Of a stretch of DNA of 64,000 nucleotides, positions 63,242 to 64,000 are shown piece by piece (the first letter of the stretch is position 1; each line of letters starts with the position of its first letter). The DNA is from Marinobacter sp. NP-4(2019) (lineage in GTDB: Bacteria > Pseudomonadota > Gammaproteobacteria > Pseudomonadales > Oleiphilaceae). The translations under genes and the position numbers were made by a program. The notes under the pieces were generated by a model. That model was not told where the DNA came from, did no database searches, and saw nothing but the letters and a program-made list of their open reading frames with translations. The stretch covers positions 1,984,001-2,048,000 of the forward strand of contig NZ_CP034142.1 of assembly GCF_003994855.1 (NCBI RefSeq), given 5' to 3'.

Positions 63242-64000
63242 ATGAATTTGCATGAATATCAGGGCAAGCAGCTGTTCGCTGAATATGGCCTGCCAGTATC
63301 CAAGGGCATTGCCTGCGATACTCCGAAAGAAGCCGTCGCTGCTGCCGATGAGATCGGTGGTGACGCCTGGGTTGTCAAGGCACAGGTACACGCAGGTGGC
63401 CGTGGTAAGGCCGGCGGTGTCAAGCTGGTAAAGAGCAAAGACGAGATTCGCGAGTTCGCCGAGCATTGGCTGGGCAAGAACCTGGTGACCTACCAGACCG
63501 ACGAAAACGGTCAGCCGGTCAGCAAGATTCTGGTTGAATCCCTCACCGATATCGACCAGGAACTGTATTTGGGTGCGGTTGTTGATCGTGGTACCCGTCG
63601 TATTGTCTTCATGGCCTCCACCGAAGGCGGTGTCGAGATCGAGAAGGTAGCCGAAGAGACTCCGGAAAAGATTCTCAAGGCAGAGATCGATCCGCTGGTC
63701 GGCGGTCAGCCGTACCAGGGTCGTGAGCTGGCATTCAAGCTGGGTCTGGAAGGCAAGCAGATCGGTCAGTTCACCAAGATCTTCCTGGGCCTGGCCAAAC
63801 TGTTCGAAGATTGCGACCTGGCTCTGGTTGAAATCAACCCGCTGGTCATTACTCCGGCCGGTGACCTGCATTGCCTGGATGCCAAGATTGGTGTTGACGG
63901 CAACGCACTGTACCGTCAGAAGAAAATCCACGAGATGCACGACCCTTCCCAGGAAGATTCCCGTGAAGCCGAAGCAGCCAAGTGGGAGCTCAACTACGTG
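63242..64000 (+). CDS. sucC: Succinyl-CoA ligase beta subunit SucC (3' end outside window)
   Basis: SucC forms succinyl-CoA synthetase with SucD and makes ATP or GTP from succinyl-CoA. The frame runs open from the ATG at 63242 to the last base, so 253 residues are visible of about 388. The ATP-grasp N-terminus is typical: NLHEYQGKQLFAEYG, then KAQVHAGGRGKAGGVK with nucleotide-binding residues, and LVEINPLVIT followed by DAKIGVDGNALYR. The gene order lpd-sucC (with sucD expected next) is the usual one in pseudomonads. Confidence 0.96.
   Translation, partial: MNLHEYQGKQLFAEYGLPVSKGIACDTPKEAVAAADEIGGDAWVVKAQVHAGGRGKAGGVKLVKSKDEIREFAEHWLGKNLVTYQTDENGQPVSKILVESLTDIDQELYLGAVVDRGTRRIVFMASTEGGVEIEKVAEETPEKILKAEIDPLVGGQPYQGRELAFKLGLEGKQIGQFTKIFLGLAKLFEDCDLALVEINPLVITPAGDLHCLDAKIGVDGNALYRQKKIHEMHDPSQEDSREAEAAKWELNYV

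Noticed and set aside
1..64000. A hidden defence, phage, secretion or biosynthetic system in this window
   Set aside because: Nearly every gene belongs to a well-known core family in its usual neighbourhood; no integrase, transposase, toxin-antitoxin pair, direct-repeat array or unusual gene cluster is visible.

Overview
The window is a chromosomal core segment of a marine gammaproteobacterium, most likely Marinobacter or a close relative. The evidence is the Pseudomonas-like gene orders (flgE-L; queA-tgt-yajC-secDF; suhB/trmJ-cysE-iscR-iscS; rlmN-pilF-rodZ-ispG-hisS-yfgM-bamB-der; gltA/sdhCDAB-sucAB-lpd-sucC), moderate-to-high GC with even codon use, and fadBA proteins of the pseudomonad type. 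The genus is inferred from recalled gene order and protein similarity, not from a search. No phage, insertion sequence, CRISPR array or defence locus is visible.

Layout. 1-9362: flagellar rod, hook, ring and junction genes flgE (5' cut) to flgL, with a sigma-54-like promoter before flgF. 9444-15060: tRNA-Leu(CAA), the queuosine genes queA and tgt, then yajC-secD-secF. 15061-17883: a REP-like inverted pair and a bidirectional terminator, then suhB facing away from trmJ-cysE. 17884-19629: iscR-iscS behind a promoter carrying an IscR-type operator, with no iscU-iscA-hscBA-fdx. 19700-28985: ndk, rlmN, pilF, rodZ, ispG, hisS, yfgM, bamB, der. 29001-34819 (minus): a GGDEF-EAL membrane protein, then ackA and pta.

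35062-44394 is a mixed region: a 51-residue membrane protein that looks like the cbb3 oxidase subunit CcoM, tRNA-Glu(UUC), a TIGR01777 epimerase, a small CbiX-like chelatase, a DUF924 protein, a TetR regulator, an L,D-transpeptidase-like protein, tRNA-Gly(GCC), a MOSC protein, a frameshifted uup, a cysteine-containing unknown, a universal stress protein and a secreted unknown. 44831-51075: fadBA and topA. 51199-64000: a beta-hydroxyacid dehydrogenase, gltA, and the divergent TCA block sdhCDAB-sucAB-lpd-sucC (3' cut).

Functionally the window covers late flagellar assembly, preprotein export and outer-membrane assembly (SecDF-YajC, YfgM, BamB), tRNA and rRNA modification (QueA, Tgt, TrmJ, RlmN), Fe-S and cysteine metabolism, acetate/acetyl-CoA exchange (AckA-Pta), fatty-acid beta-oxidation (FadBA) and the oxidative TCA cycle. 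I found no new multi-gene system. The points most worth checking are a SuhB that has lost its catalytic metal ligands, a stripped isc locus whose IscS lacks the IscU-binding tail, the unannotated CcoM-like small gene, and the single-base frameshift in uup.
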